This document shows, in pieces, positions 36,294-48,571 of a stretch of DNA of 64,000 bases. The DNA is from Tragulus kanchil (lineage: Eukaryota; Chordata; Mammalia; Artiodactyla; Tragulidae). The stretch is from assembly GCA_022376925.1 (NCBI GenBank), contig JAIOJX010000028.1, positions 69,405,001 to 69,469,000 of the forward strand. Direction: 5' to 3'. The translations under genes and the position numbers were made by a program. The notes under the pieces were generated by a model. The model was not told the origin of the DNA, did not search any database, and saw nothing but the letters and a program-made list of their open reading frames with translations. Position 1 is the first letter of the stretch. Each line of letters starts with the position of its first letter.

Positions 36294-36477
36294 AGTTTTT
36301 CCAACACCATTTATTGAAGTATCTACCCGTATTATGATAGTGACAGTATCTTTCATGACATATTATAGAGAAGGGAAATTGATATTTTAAACCTGTAAGT
36401 TTTCCTTAAATAGATATGATTATGTAGACTAGGTTTACAGGAAAATAGAAACAATAATTAAAAATACAAGGAAAATA

Positions 36478-36749
36478 GGGCTTCCTGGGTGGTCCAGTGG
36501 GTAAAGAGTCTGCTTTGCAGTGCAAGGAGCGCCCGGTCGATCCCTGGCCTGGGAAGATCTGACATGCTCCGGAGTGGCTAGACCGGTGTGTTCAATTATG
36601 AGCCAGCACTCTGGAGCGCATGCTCCCAGAAGGTGCTCTGCAATGAGAAAGGTCACTGCAATGGGCGGCCCACACAGGTCAAATAACAAAAACAGATGAA
36701 AATAAATAAATGAAAGACCAATAAAAGAGGCAAATATTAAAAAGAAAAA
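36478..36749 (+). mobile_element. CHR SINE with 12-bp target duplication
   Basis: The head has 'ggtggtccagtgggtaaag' and the B box 'ggtcgatccctggcc'. The body has 'ttcaattatgagccagc' and 'gcggcccacacaggtc', then an A-rich tail without the C-rich segment, like the copies at 11140 and 17356. The direct repeat 'acaaggaaaata' at 36466-36477 and 36750-36761 is a perfect target-site duplication. Confidence 0.94.
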
Positions 36750-36761
36750 ACAAGGAAAATA

Positions 36762-37062
36762 AATATTAGAGATTTAGAAATACTATGCAATGTTCACTAA
36801 CTTTTAGAAGCTCGAAAAATTAAGGAAATGAAGATTGTGAATTAATCGACATTACTTTGTGCCTTGCATACTGCCAGGATTTTTGAATATGATAAAGGTA
36901 GATAAGAAAAGAGTTTAACTTTCAAGCTAAACTGAGATCTTCACACTTCTGAAGTAAAGGACTTGCAGCTTTTTGGCCTCTTTTCCTCTGTGTTTAATAA
37001 AAAGTAGATCAGTTTAAACATGATCTATGTAAGAGCTAAAAGATGAGGCAATTTATATCTAT
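36762..37062. other. Unique DNA
   Basis: No recognised repeat or gene. Confidence 0.45.
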
Positions 37063-37823
37063 TATATATATGCCTCACTGAATGAAACAAGAACCATAGT
37101 AAGATAAATGCTTAATTTGGTGACTTAGTTTATAACAATTTAAACAAAAAAGTTATCATGTGATATTACATGATTAAACATTTTTTAACACTCACTAGAG
37201 TTTTTTTAAACTAAAATTTTGGATCATAATACAGATTATTAATAATTAAAGTCTTTTATTTCTTCTTTATGCTGAAATTGTCTTATAAAAACAAGTTTGA
37301 CATTTATTTCATTGTTATACAGTAAGTTTTCCAAATATATATATTCCTCTAGGCACTAGAGTTATTACAGACTATGCTTGTGTACTTCTTCCATAGAAAT
37401 TAATCAAGATTCTGAAAATGTAAGTAAACAAAAAGCATAAGTAAACCAAATCAGTATACACTTAAACATAACTTACATATAAAAAATAGTGTTTTTCAAC
37501 ATTTTTAAGATATATTCAAATACAATGCTAATAGAATGTAATCCATTTTTGCTTTGATTCCTTACTATCATTGCTGTTAATAGTTATATGTGGCTCTGTA
37601 GTTAGCCAGAATTCGGTTTGAATCTCTGTGCTTTAGCAAGATATTTAAACTTCCTGAGCAAAATTTTTTTCTAAAAGTGACAATAATACTAGTTCCTATC
37701 TCTGTACCATTAAGTATACACTTACAGTAATATATGCCAGTTTTGGTACACCAGTAAATATGCATATATAGACTACTGTCACACATTAAGTATAAATGCA
37801 TACAAACATATACATAAATATAT

Positions 37824-38019
37824 GGGAGTTTCCTTGGTAACTCACTGGTAAAGGAGACTTGCAATGAAAAACCCAGTTTTGATCCCAGAGTTGGGAAGAT
37901 CCCGTGGAGAAGGTATAGCAACCCACTGCAGTATTGTTGGCTGGAGAATCCCATGAACAGAGGAGCTTGGAGGACTATAGTCCTTTGGGTCACACAGAGT
38001 CAGACACAACTGAAGCAAC
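37824..38019 (+). mobile_element. Bov-tA SINE
   Basis: It starts 'gggagtttccttggtaactc' and has 'gttgggaagatcccgtgg' and 'gcaacccactgcagtattg'. It ends 'cagacacaactgaagcaa'. About 12 bases are lost in the head after 'aaaggagacttgcaatg'. Confidence 0.9.
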
Positions 38020-38796
38020 AAAGTAGTAGCATACATATATATATGCCTCACTGAATGAAACAAGAACCATAGTAAGATAAATGCTTAATTTGGTGACTTA
38101 GTTTATAACAATTTAAACAAAAAAGTTATCATGTGATATTACATGATTAAACATTTTTTAACACTCACTAGAGTTTTTTTAAACTAAAATTTTGGATCAT
38201 AATACAGATTATTAATAATTAAAGTCTTTTATTTCTTCTTTATGCTGAAATTGTCTTATAAAAACAAGTTTGACATTTATTTCATTGTTATACAGTAAGT
38301 TTTCCAAATATATATATTCCTCTAGGCACTAGAGTTATTACAGACTATGCTTGTGTACTTCTTCCATAGAAATTAATCAAGATTCTGAAAATGTAAGTAA
38401 ACAAAAAGCATAAGTAAACCAAATCAGTATACACTTAAACATAACTTACATATAAAAAATAGTGTTTTTCAACATTTTTAAGATATATTCAAATACAATG
38501 CTAATAGAATGTAATCCATTTTTGCTTTGATTCCTTACTATCATTGCTGTTAATAGTTATATGTGGCTCTGTAGTTAGCCAGAATTCGGTTTGAATCTCT
38601 GTGCTTTAGCAAGATATTTAAACTTCCTGAGCAAAATTTTTTTCTAAAAGTGACAATAATACTAGTTCCTATCTCTGTACCATTAAGTATACACTTACAG
38701 TAATATATGCCAGTTTTGGTACACCAGTAAATATGCATATATAGACTACTGTCACACATTAAGTATAAATGCATACAAACATATACATAAATATAT

Positions 38797-38992
38797 GGGA
38801 GTTTCCTTGGTAACTCACTGGTAAAGGAGACTTGCAATGAAAAACCCAGTTTTGATCCCAGAGTTGGGAAGATCCCGTGGAGAAGGTATAGCAACCCACT
38901 GCAGTATTGTTGGCTGGAGAATCCCATGAACAGAGGAGCTTGGAGGACTATAGTCCTTTGGGTCACACAGAGTCAGACACAACTGAAGCAAC
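38797..38992 (+). mobile_element. Bov-tA SINE, second copy (duplication 9)
   Basis: Same as 37824-38019, including the head deletion. It is part of copy B of the block. Confidence 0.9.
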
Positions 38993-38999
38993 AAAGTAG

Positions 39000-39180
39000 T
39001 AGCATACATATATATATGCATAGTACACATGTATATATAGCTTATGGTGCTATATTATGTGAATATATACACCAATATATTTGTGTATATATTCATATTT
39101 TGGCATTTACAGTACATATGTACATGATAATATATATATGCATATATATAATAGCAGTATGTATATCGAGAGATATATGT

Positions 39181-39231
<51 letters not shown>

Positions 39232-39235
39232 CACA
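39000..39235. repeat. TA-rich region with (TA)n core
   Basis: About 235 bases of alternating A/T-rich sequence around a pure TA core of about 46 bases (39184-39229). Tyrosine/isoleucine-rich frames on both strands here are translations of the repeat. Confidence 0.92.
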
Positions 39236-39984
39236 GGTACATGGGCCAGTAATGTTCTGATAAACACATCATATATGATACTCTATTAACCCATATCAAT
39301 TTCTCAGAACCATTGGTACCACCATCCTTGTTATCATCAGTTATTTTCCAAGCATTTGGTTATTAGCAAACTTAATTTTAATTTTCTCAATTTTAAATTC
39401 AAATCAAACTCCAGATCTATATTGGTCTTTATTATATGACTTTATTTCCTGTTTTATCTTGAATTTAATTTCTTCATCTATTCAATGATAATAGTACGCT
39501 CTATCCTATTTGTTATAATGAAAATCACAGAGGAGCAGTCAAAATAATTTCTAAATCACAAATCTCTAAAGGTTATTAAGGTTAAATTTTCCTGATATCA
39601 TAGAAATAAAAATTAACAAAGTATAAAGAAATCCATTAGTCTATCCTAAGGGATTATTCTAGCCTTATTCCAATGTTTATATTTATTAGAATTTTGAACA
39701 GCAACTATTTTAAAGGTAAGTAACCTGGGGAAAATGTCCAAAATATTCAAAAAGAGTTTATAATACAAACAATTACATAATATTTTGTTAAAAGAAAGTT
39801 CATATAACCTTAACTGATAAATGGATTATTATATTTCTAATTTATTACTAGCTTGAGAAATCATATTTGATTCACAAAATGCTAAGAAATAATCTCTCAT
39901 GTACAATGGAACACACCCTGAACGTGAAATTCTGTCTGTCAGAATTTTTAATCTCTCACCTTATGAAGAGCAGTTTAGAAAACT
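39236..39984. other. Unique AT-rich DNA
   Basis: No recognised repeat or gene. Confidence 0.45.
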
Positions 39985-42200
39985 GTATTTGCTTAAAAAA
40001 CAAAGAAAATTACAGGCAGCCTCTTAAAATATTAAGTGGCAGATACTTCACAAAAAAACGGCTGTGGGGTAACATAAAAGAAACCTAGATTTTAATGATA
40101 TATTTTATTATTTTTTTTTCAAAATGTGTCTTTTATGCGTATGTCAGCTCCTTAAAAGCTGTATCAGAACTCTTTTCCAGGACATAAGGAAGGTCATATA
40201 GATGAATCTGGTGCTAAAATTCCAGGCTCATGTCTTCAGGCTCTGTTCTCTCAATACCACCAATCACCAGGCATGTACAAAGTTGTGCTGGTGATACTAA
40301 GAATGTCAGAGTACAGAGTACACAACGCAGTTTAAGTGAAAATGAACTACAGCCATTTAAACCCTAGAAGTTTTCATATCTGTCACAAATTCAGAAAAAG
40401 AAATACTGAAAACCAGACCAGCGAAACAGTATTTAGGAAGAGATTGCTGTGCGCAAAGGAACAGTCCTTGAATTTGGAATCTTCAAATGCAAAATCGATA
40501 TGAAGCTCAGAGACATGACTTTACAGGACAGTTTATAATGTGAAACAGGAAGTTAAAATCTTTATAACGAGTGGTTATTACAATGGGGGTTTCCAGATGA
40601 CATGGTGCTGGTTAAAAGTAATTATACCATTTTTGGAAGATGATTTAAGTTTCTTTTATGATTAGCTGGGGACATTTACAAGAAATGACCTAAGTTTCAT
40701 TTAAGTTCAGAGAATAAGTTACAATTTGTTTTGCATAAGTGGTTCAAATAATTTTGTATGCTTGGGATATTTTTTTTTTAGTTTTTAAACTTTATTTATT
40801 TTTGACTATTCTGGGTTTTCAATGCTGCTGCAGGCTCTTCTCTAGTTGCAGGGAGTGGGGACTACTCTCTAGTTGAGGTGAGCAGATTTCTTGTTGCAGT
40901 GACTTCTCTTGTGGAACTCAGGCTCTGGGGTACATCAGCTTCAGTAGTTGCGGCACATGGGCTCAATAGTTGCAGCTCTGAGGCTCTGGAGCACAGGCTC
41001 AATGGTTGTGTCTCACGGGCTTAGTTGCTCCACAGCATGTGGGATCAGGGATCGAACCTGTGCCTCCTGCATTAGCAGGCAAACTCTTTACCGTATTTGC
41101 TTAAAAACAAAGAAAATTACAGGCAGCCTCTTAAAATATTAAGTGGCAGATACTTCACAAAAAAACGGCTGTGGGGTAACATAAAAGAAACCTAGATTTT
41201 AATGATATATTTTATTATTTTTTTTTCAAAATGTGTCTTTTATGCGTATGTCAGCTCCTTAAAAGCTGTATCAGAACTCTTTTCCAGGACATAAGGAAGG
41301 TCATATAGATGAATCTGGTGCTAAAATTCCAGGCTCATGTCTTCAGGCTCTGTTCTCTCAATACCACCAATCACCAGGCATGTACAAAGTTGTGCTGGTG
41401 ATACTAAGAATGTCAGAGTACAGAGTACACAACGCAGTTTAAGTGAAAATGAACTACAGCCATTTAAACCCTAGAAGTTTTCATATCTGTCACAAATTCA
41501 GAAAAAGAAATACTGAAAACCAGACCAGCGAAACAGTATTTAGGAAGAGATTGCTGTGCGCAAAGGAACAGTCCTTGAATTTGGAATCTTCAAATGCAAA
41601 ATCGATATGAAGCTCAGAGACATGACTTTACAGGACAGTTTATAATGTGAAACAGGAAGTTAAAATCTTTATAACGAGTGGTTATTACAATGGGGGTTTC
41701 CAGATGACATGGTGCTGGTTAAAAGTAATTATACCATTTTTGGAAGATGATTTAAGTTTCTTTTATGATTAGCTGGGGACATTTACAAGAAATGACCTAA
41801 GTTTCATTTAAGTTCAGAGAATAAGTTACAATTTGTTTTGCATAAGTGGTTCAAATAATTTTGTATGCTTGGGATATTTTTTTTTTTTAGTTTTTAAACT
41901 TTATTTATTTTTGACTATTCTGGGTTTTCAATGCTGCTGCAGGCTCTTCTCTAGTTGCAGGGAGTGGGGACTACTCTCTAGTTGAGGTGAGCAGATTTCT
42001 TGTTGCAGTGACTTCTCTTGTGGAACTCAGGCTCTGGGGTACATCAGCTTCAGTAGTTGCGGCACATGGGCTCAATAGTTGCAGCTCTGAGGCTCTGGAG
42101 CACAGGCTCAATGGTTGTGTCTCACGGGCTTAGTTGCTCCACAGCATGTGGGATCAGGGATCGAACCTGTGCCTCCTGCATTAGCAGGCAAACTCTTTAC
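39985..42200 (+). repeat. Tandem duplication 10 (about 1.11 kb unit)
   Basis: Copy A is 39985-41092 and copy B 41093-42200, joined without spacer. Visible differences are homopolymers: one A fewer after 'gtatttgctt' in B, and a longer T run in B (about 41877) than in A (about 40770). The unit ends inside an antisense CHR SINE, so copy A holds only part of it. Confidence 0.95.
40770..41092 (-). mobile_element. CHR-2-like SINE, antisense, cut off at block junction
   Basis: The plus strand shows the complement of the A-rich tail (T run, 'actttatttatttttgac'), then 'agttgcggcacatgggctc', 'gcttagttgctcc' and the B-box complement 'gggatcgaacctg'. It stops before the head. This is the older cattle-like CHR layout, not the C-rich subtype. 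Confidence 0.88.
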
Positions 42201-42221
42201 CACTGAGCCCCCAGGGAAGAC
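41877..42221 (-). mobile_element. CHR-2-like SINE, antisense, complete copy
   Basis: Same element as 40770-41092 but intact. It ends with the head complement 'ccactgagcccccagggaag'. It is flanked by 'ttgggatat' and 'tttggatat', a possible target duplication. Confidence 0.9.
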
Positions 42222-44306
42222 CTCCTTTGGATATTCTTAAGCCTGGCTGTCGTTTCATTTTATTTTAACCCTTCTTCAGATGAATGACTGAAGAGATGTC
42301 ACTTTATGTCTTGTCTACAATTTGGGTCTCACTTTTAAAGTATTTTATTTATTAATATTACATCTCAATCATAAAATAGCAGAAAATCATGTGATAAAAT
42401 TTTTGATTTGAAAATTAGAGAAACATGCAGAGGTCAGAGTACAGAAAAAGCATGCACCTAGTAGCAATGGGTTGAAAGGATACATTTATGAAAACAAATG
42501 CCATAATTTTAGCAAAGGTTATAAATCTCCAGTTGATTAATTTCTGAAGCTTCAAGTAGTAAGAGGTCATTGACAAGCACCATTGGGATTTGTTGAAAAA
42601 GGAAATTTCAAGTTATTCTGAAATCTCTAAAGGAGGCAAAGTTTTAAACTAAATATGTAAGTATTAAAATCTGTAAATACAGCAACTGAATAGTGTTCCA
42701 GCATCTGCCCAGTGTGTTATGTTGACGATTTCCTATAGGAAGGTAACAGCGTGTGTTGTCAAGATATTTTGCAGTATGCCTGTATTAGAAATTCTGATAA
42801 AGATAATCTGAGGCTTCATTGAACAAGATGTTAATGAACAAATAATTGTTATATAGTACTATGATTAAGTATGATGAGCCTTGATGAATGTCATTTATTA
42901 GTCCATCATGGCATTTAATTGATCTAATACTGAACAGAATTTGAAAAGATTGAAAATAGGACGCAGTGAAGGGCAAATAGGTTGAATCATGCCTTATGCT
43001 TAAAAATGTACTTTAATAGGAAAACCATTAACTATCTCATCAAGCAAATTAAATAGATAAGGGATTCTTATAAGACACAGAATTATTCTTTGGAGGAGCA
43101 GAAATGTCATGTTCATGTGGAAAAAGGACACTTTTGCTATTGAACTCATTTGATGGAATAGATAAAGTTAGGCTCTGGGGTACATCAGCTTCAGTAGTTG
43201 CGGCACATGGGCTCAATAGTTGCAGCTCTGAGGCTCTGGAGGCTCAATGGTTGTGTCTCACGGGCTTAGTTGCTCCACAGCATGTGGGATCAGGGATCGA
43301 ACCTGTGCCTCCTGCATTAGCAGGCAAACTCTTTACCACTGAGCCCCCAGGGAAGACCTCCTTTGGATATTCTTAAGCCTGGCTGTCGTTTCATTTTATT
43401 TTAACCCTTCTTCAGATGAATGACTGAAGAGATGTCACTTTATGTCTTGTCTACAATTTGGGTCTCACTTTTAAAGTATTTTATTTATTAATATTACATC
43501 TCAATCATAAAATAGCAGAAAATCATGTGATAAAATTTTTGATTTGAAAATTAGAGAAACATGCAGAGGTCAGAGTACAGAAAAAGCATGCACCTAGTAG
43601 CAATGGGTTGAAAGGATACATTTATGAAAACAAATGCCATAATTTTAGCAAAGGTTATAAATCTCCAGTTGATTAATTTCTGAAGCTTCAAGTAGTAAGA
43701 GGTCATTGACAAGCACCATTGGGATTTGTTGAAAAAGGAAATTTCAAGTTATTCTGAAATCTCTAAAGGAGGCAAAGTTTTAAACTAAATATGTAAGTAT
43801 TAAAATCTGTAAATACAGCAACTGAATAGTGTTCCAGCATCTGCCCAGTGTGTTATGTTGACGATTTCCTATAGGAAGGTAACAGCGTGTGTTGTCAAGA
43901 TATTTTGCAGTATGCCTGTATTAGAAATTCTGATAAAGATAATCTGAGGCTTCATTGAACAAGATGTTAATGAACAAATAATTGTTATATAGTACTATGA
44001 TTAAGTATGATGAGCCTTGATGAATGTCATTTATTAGTCCATCATGGCATTTAATTGATCTAATACTGAACAGAATTTGAAAAGATTGAAAATAGGACGC
44101 AGTGAAGGGCAAATAGGTTGAATCATGCCTTATGCTTAAAAATGTACTTTAATAGGAAAACCATTAACTATCTCATCAAGCAAATTAAATAGATAAGGGA
44201 TTCTTATAAGACACAGAATTATTCTTTGGAGGAGCAGAAATGTCATGTTCATGTGGAAAAAGGACACTTTTGCTATTGAACTCATTTGATGGAATAGATA
44301 AAGTTA
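42029..44306 (+). repeat. Tandem duplication 11 (about 1.14 kb unit)
   Basis: Copy A is 42029-43170 and copy B 43170-44306, joined without spacer. Copy B lacks five bases in the SINE part near 43240. The unit begins inside the antisense CHR SINE, so part of that SINE occurs three times. The rest is unique DNA with no recognisable gene. Confidence 0.95.
43171..43358 (-). mobile_element. CHR-2-like SINE, antisense, third partial copy
   Basis: It starts abruptly at 'ggctctggggtacatcagc', exactly at the junction, and runs to the SINE head. It is a product of the overlap of duplications 10 and 11. The 90-codon frame at 43104-43376 is a SINE translation. Confidence 0.88.
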
Positions 44307-45323
44307 TGTATTCACTTTTTTAAGTGCCATTGATTTATAGAGAATTTGATCAATTTCAGTAAAGAAAGTATCATATAGTAAATGGTAGCTTATAGCAACA
44401 GTTGAAGAAATGGGGATTATTTAAGATTTAGAATATAAAACTTGAAGGATGCATATCTGTTATCCTCAGATAATTGATCTATTGGCATGTAGAAGTGAGT
44501 TCAAACTTGTTCTTTGTTTCTCTGGGTGTCCCTTGTTCAAATGACAGTGCTTATATGACTATATTATTTAGCCTGAGCTGTACCCTAGTTTTGTTGGAGT
44601 TCATATAGGTTGATTTTTTTTCTTCTCCATAGCCAGTTTCTATTTCAATAGCTTACCTAATTCCATTTCTCCTATATATATTCTAGAGGACCAGTGCAGT
44701 TCTTTGGCATGTTGGAGTACTATTCCAAAACTCAAGATTGATAATTGAGGACTGTCTTAACCATGAAACAGACAGTGAACACATTACCTGTAAGATTTTC
44801 CAAACAGAATCTGCCAAGATTATCTATTTCTATGCCTTACTCTGTTTTGGAAAAGAACACTCAGTTTCTGTCCTGAGCTTCCAAATATAGACTGCTAGAG
44901 AAGATTACTTTTTTGAAGAACAATGTGGGCAGTCTTAAACATTAGCACTCATCCTGTAGTCAGTTGTCTTCTGAATGATAGCCCTACCATATTCCAGCGC
45001 ATAATCTACTGATACATCATCAAACTGAGTTGATCAATCTCCAGATATTCTACACGTTTATCTTGATTTAATGTTATATGCCCTTCTTCGGCTTTCTTTT
45101 CACTACTTTCTCACTTTCTGTGTCTCTAGAACGTATTCTATTTGCCATAACATGTCATAACTCTGTTCAAATTAAAACCTCCTTTGCATAGTTTCCTTAG
45201 AAAATAAAGATAGACTGCTTCTTTATAAATGTTAAAGCTGAGTTTTTGAGAACAAGTTTCAATGCAAATCCAGTTTCCTAAAATAATTATGTTTCATTAC
45301 AAGTATCTGTCAAGAACATGAGC
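44307..45323. other. Unique DNA
   Basis: About 1 kb with no recognised repeat or gene. It is one of the few unduplicated stretches in the second half. Confidence 0.45.
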
Positions 45324-45463
45324 ATCCTAAAGAGATCAGAATAAAGTCTGAAAAAATAAGATTCTGGAAATAAAGGATCCGTGTTGTAATATTTTTTCTC
45401 CAGTTCATTATTTTGAATTATCAATATGATCTCTTTAGTTAAAATACCTGGTATTACTGTGAT

Positions 45464-45670
45464 GAGCTTCCTAGGTTGCTCAGTGGTAAAGAATCTGCCT
45501 GCCAATGCAGAAGACGTGGGTTCAAATTCTGGGTGGGAAGATCCCCTAGAGAAAGAAATGTCAACCTGCTCAAATGTTCTTGCCTGGAAACTCTCATGAA
45601 CAGAGGAGCCTGGTGGGCTATACAGTTCATGGGGTCACTAAAGAGTTGGACACAACTTAGTGACTAAACA
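45464..45670 (+). mobile_element. Bov-tA SINE
   Basis: It starts 'gagcttcctaggttgctcag' and has 'gggtgggaagatcccctag' and 'ttcttgcctggaaactctc'. It ends 'ggacacaacttagtgact'. 'attactg' flanks it on both sides (45452-45458 and about 45674) as a possible short target duplication. Confidence 0.92.
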
Positions 45671-46579
45671 ACACATTACTGAAATAACCTATCTTATGTT
45701 TTAGAACAAAAATAGTTTTTTGTTGTTTTAAAATGGAAGAAGGTTTGCAAACCAAATACAGTATTTATGTTTCATACTTTTAGATTTAAGATTTTCTCTA
45801 CAGAGATATTAAGAAAGTAAAGGATATCTTCACTAAATCATACTCACACAAATCAATATACTATCAAATATTACTAATAAATTTAGAGAGATGCCCCATG
45901 TTCGAGTGTGACTGGCCCATCAGGTCTTCTTTCTCACATCAAATGTGCTTTCTAGCCAACATTAGTAGAAGAGTTTTCTAAGACAAATGAGGTTATTTCA
46001 TGCAACAAGGAGAATTTTAGGATGCAACGTATCTCCATTTTATGTTCAAGTAGTTTCTTATGACATATGAATCTTCCGGGATTACATAGATTCTAGTTTT
46101 GTTTTTACCAAAAAAATTGTAAGCCAAGACAACCATGTCAAAAGCATTCCATAGTTGGAAGAAACTCCTTTTAACAAATATCATGTATGCATATTAGTCC
46201 ATATCATCAGGTTTACCAAGCATTTAAACCTCACCATCTACCTCATTTTATTCTCAGTGTGTACTTGATAGTTGAAAGAAATGGATCTTAATGTAGTTTA
46301 TTAACTCCTATCTTTGATCTAAAAAAAACCAATTTACTTGATGAGAACAAAAGAAGAAGAAAAAAGACCTACAAAACAAATTCAAAACAATTAACCAAAT
46401 GAAAAAAAAACCTTTTTACAAAACAAATTGCAAATACAATATCCTAAAGAGATCAGAATAAAGTCTGAAAAATAAGATTCTGGAAATAAAGGATCCGTGT
46501 TGTAATATTTTTTCTCCAGTTCATTATTTTGAATTATCAATATGATCTCTTTAGTTAAAATACCTGGTATTACTGTGAT

Positions 46580-46786
46580 GAGCTTCCTAGGTTGCTCAGT
46601 GGTAAAGAATCTGCCTGCCAATGCAGAAGACGTGGGTTCAAATTCTGGGTGGGAAGATCCCCTAGAGAAAGAAATGTCAACCTGCTCAAATGTTCTTGCC
46701 TGGAAACTCTCATGAACAGAGGAGCCTGGTGGGCTATACAGTTCATGGGGTCACTAAAGAGTTGGACACAACTTAGTGACTAAACA
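46580..46786 (+). mobile_element. Bov-tA SINE, second copy (duplication 12)
   Basis: Same as 45464-45670 with the same flanks. It is part of copy B of the block. Confidence 0.92.
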
Positions 46787-47511
46787 ACACATTACTGAAA
46801 TAACCTATCTTATGTTTTAGAACAAAAATAGTTTTTTGTTGTTTTAAAATGGAAGAAGGTTTGCAAACCAAATACAGTATTTATGTTTCATACTTTTAGA
46901 TTTAAGATTTTCTCTACAGAGATATTAAGAAAGTAAAGGATATCTTCACTAAATCATACTCACACAAATCAATATACTATCAAATATTACTAATAAATTT
47001 AGAGAGATGCCCCATGTTCGAGTGTGACTGGCCCATCAGGTCTTCTTTCTCACATCAAATGTGCTTTCTAGCCAACATTAGTAGAAGAGTTTTCTAAGAC
47101 AAATGAGGTTATTTCATGCAACAAGGAGAATTTTAGGATGCAACGTATCTCCATTTTATGTTCAAGTAGTTTCTTATGACATATGAATCTTCCGGGATTA
47201 CATAGATTCTAGTTTTGTTTTTACCAAAAAAATTGTAAGCCAAGACAACCATGTCAAAAGCATTCCATAGTTGGAAGAAACTCCTTTTAACAAATATCAT
47301 GTATGCATATTAGTCCATATCATCAGGTTTACCAAGCATTTAAACCTCACCATCTACCTCATTTTATTCTCAGTGTGTACTTGATAGTTGAAAGAAATGG
47401 ATCTTAATGTAGTTTATTAACTCCTATCTTTGATCTAAAAAAAACCAATTTACTTGATGAGAACAAAAGAAGAAGAAAAAAGACCTACAAAACAAATTCA
47501 AAACAATTAAC

Positions 47512-48504
47512 CAAATGCCAATAAAAACATATATATTGATAATTATCTTTAAAATAAGTGGATTAAATGTGCCAACCAAAAGACACAGATTGGCTGAACA
47601 AATACAGAAATAAGATCCATAGGCATGCTGTCAACAAGAGAGACCCACTTCATGTCTAGAGACACATACAGCTTGATAGTGATGGAAAATGGTATTCTAT
47701 GCAAATGGATATCAAAAGAAACATGAAGTAGCAGTTCCCTTATCAGATAAAACAGAATTTAAAATGAAAACTGTTACAAGAAGCAAAGAAAAACATGACC
47801 TAATGATCAAGGGATCAATTCCAGGATAATATATGATAGCTGTTAATATACATCACCCAACATATGAGCACATCAACATATAAGGCAAATACTAACAACC
47901 ATAGAAATAGAAGTGGATAGCAACACAAAAATAATGGGGAACTTTAGCACCCCAGTTACATCAATGGATAGATCATCCAGACAGAAAAATCAATAAATGG
48001 GCTTAAATAACATATTAGATCACTAAACTAAATTGATATTCATACAACATTCCATTTAAAAGCAGCAGAATACATTTTTTTTCTCAAGTGCACACACAAC
48101 ACTCTCCAGGATAGATCATACCTTGGGCTACAAAGCAAGCCTCAATAAATTTTAAGAAAAATTGAAATAATATCAAGCATCTTTTCCAACTACAATGCTT
48201 TCAGATTAGAAATATACTATAGAATAAAACTGTAAAAAATGCAAATGTAGAGGCTAAACAATGGCATAAACAACCAATGGATCACTGAAGAAACCAGAAA
48301 GGAAATTTTAAAATACCTAGTGACAAACGATAATGAGAACACAATGGTTCAAAGTGTATGGGACACAGAAAAAATGCAGTACTTTGAAGGAAGTTTATAG
48401 TAATACAATCTTACCTTAGGAAATAAGAAAAAAAAATCAAATAAAAGCCCTAACCTTACACTAAAAGCCAGAATTAATAGAAGAATTTATAAAGATTAGA
48501 GCAT
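47512..48504 (+). mobile_element. L1 ORF2 fragment, endonuclease region
   Basis: 'aagtggattaaatgtgccaa', 'agagacccacttcatgtc', 'gatcaagggatcaattcc', 'agatcatccagacag' and 'caggatagatcatacc' follow the order of the artiodactyl L1 ORF2 apurinic-type endonuclease and the linker after it. The start is 5'-truncated, and stops break the frame. It continues into the RT region at 49611. Confidence 0.92.
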
Positions 48505-48571
48505 TAAATGAGTGTGTACTTGATAGTTGAAAGAAATGGATCTTAAGATTTCCCAGATCAAAACAATTAAA

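Larger units (their letters stand above)
34175..36445 (+). repeat. Tandem duplication 8 (about 1.13 kb unit)
   Basis: Copy A is 34175-35295 and copy B 35318-36445. The 22-base bridge holds 'aaggaaaata', also found just downstream of copy B. The TA array inside the unit has 23 bases in A (35118-35140) and 29 in B (36261-36289), the clearest real difference between copies. The first ~230 bases are shared with the end of duplication 7. Confidence 0.95.
37063..39019 (+). repeat. Tandem duplication 9 (about 0.97 kb unit)
   Basis: Copy A is about 37063-38043 and copy B about 38036-39019. The join lies in a TATA microhomology ('tatatatatgc') present at both ends of the unit. The content is unique DNA plus a Bov-tA. 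A 138-codon minus-strand frame (37577-37993) recurs at 38550-38966. It is partly a translation of the antisense SINE and has no recognisable domain. Confidence 0.94.
45324..47517 (+). repeat. Tandem duplication 12 (about 1.08 kb unit)
   Basis: Copy A is 45324-46401 and copy B 46441-47517. The 39-base bridge (46402-46440) is A-rich and low-complexity. The unit holds a Bov-tA and unique DNA and ends at the start of an L1 ORF2 fragment. It opens an almost continuous chain of duplications up to 57550. Confidence 0.95.

Noticed and set aside
37577..38966. 138-codon minus-strand frames at 37577-37993 and 38550-38966 as genes
   Set aside because: The first third is the antisense translation of a Bov-tA SINE, the rest is AT-rich unique DNA, and the pair exists only because of duplication 9.
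39055..39299. Tyrosine/isoleucine-repeat proteins on both strands
   Set aside because: They are direct translations of the (TA)n tract and its TA-rich flanks.
30133..44306. A satellite or higher-order tandem repeat array
   Set aside because: Consecutive blocks share no sequence beyond their short overlaps. Each block is present twice and then never again, unlike a satellite.
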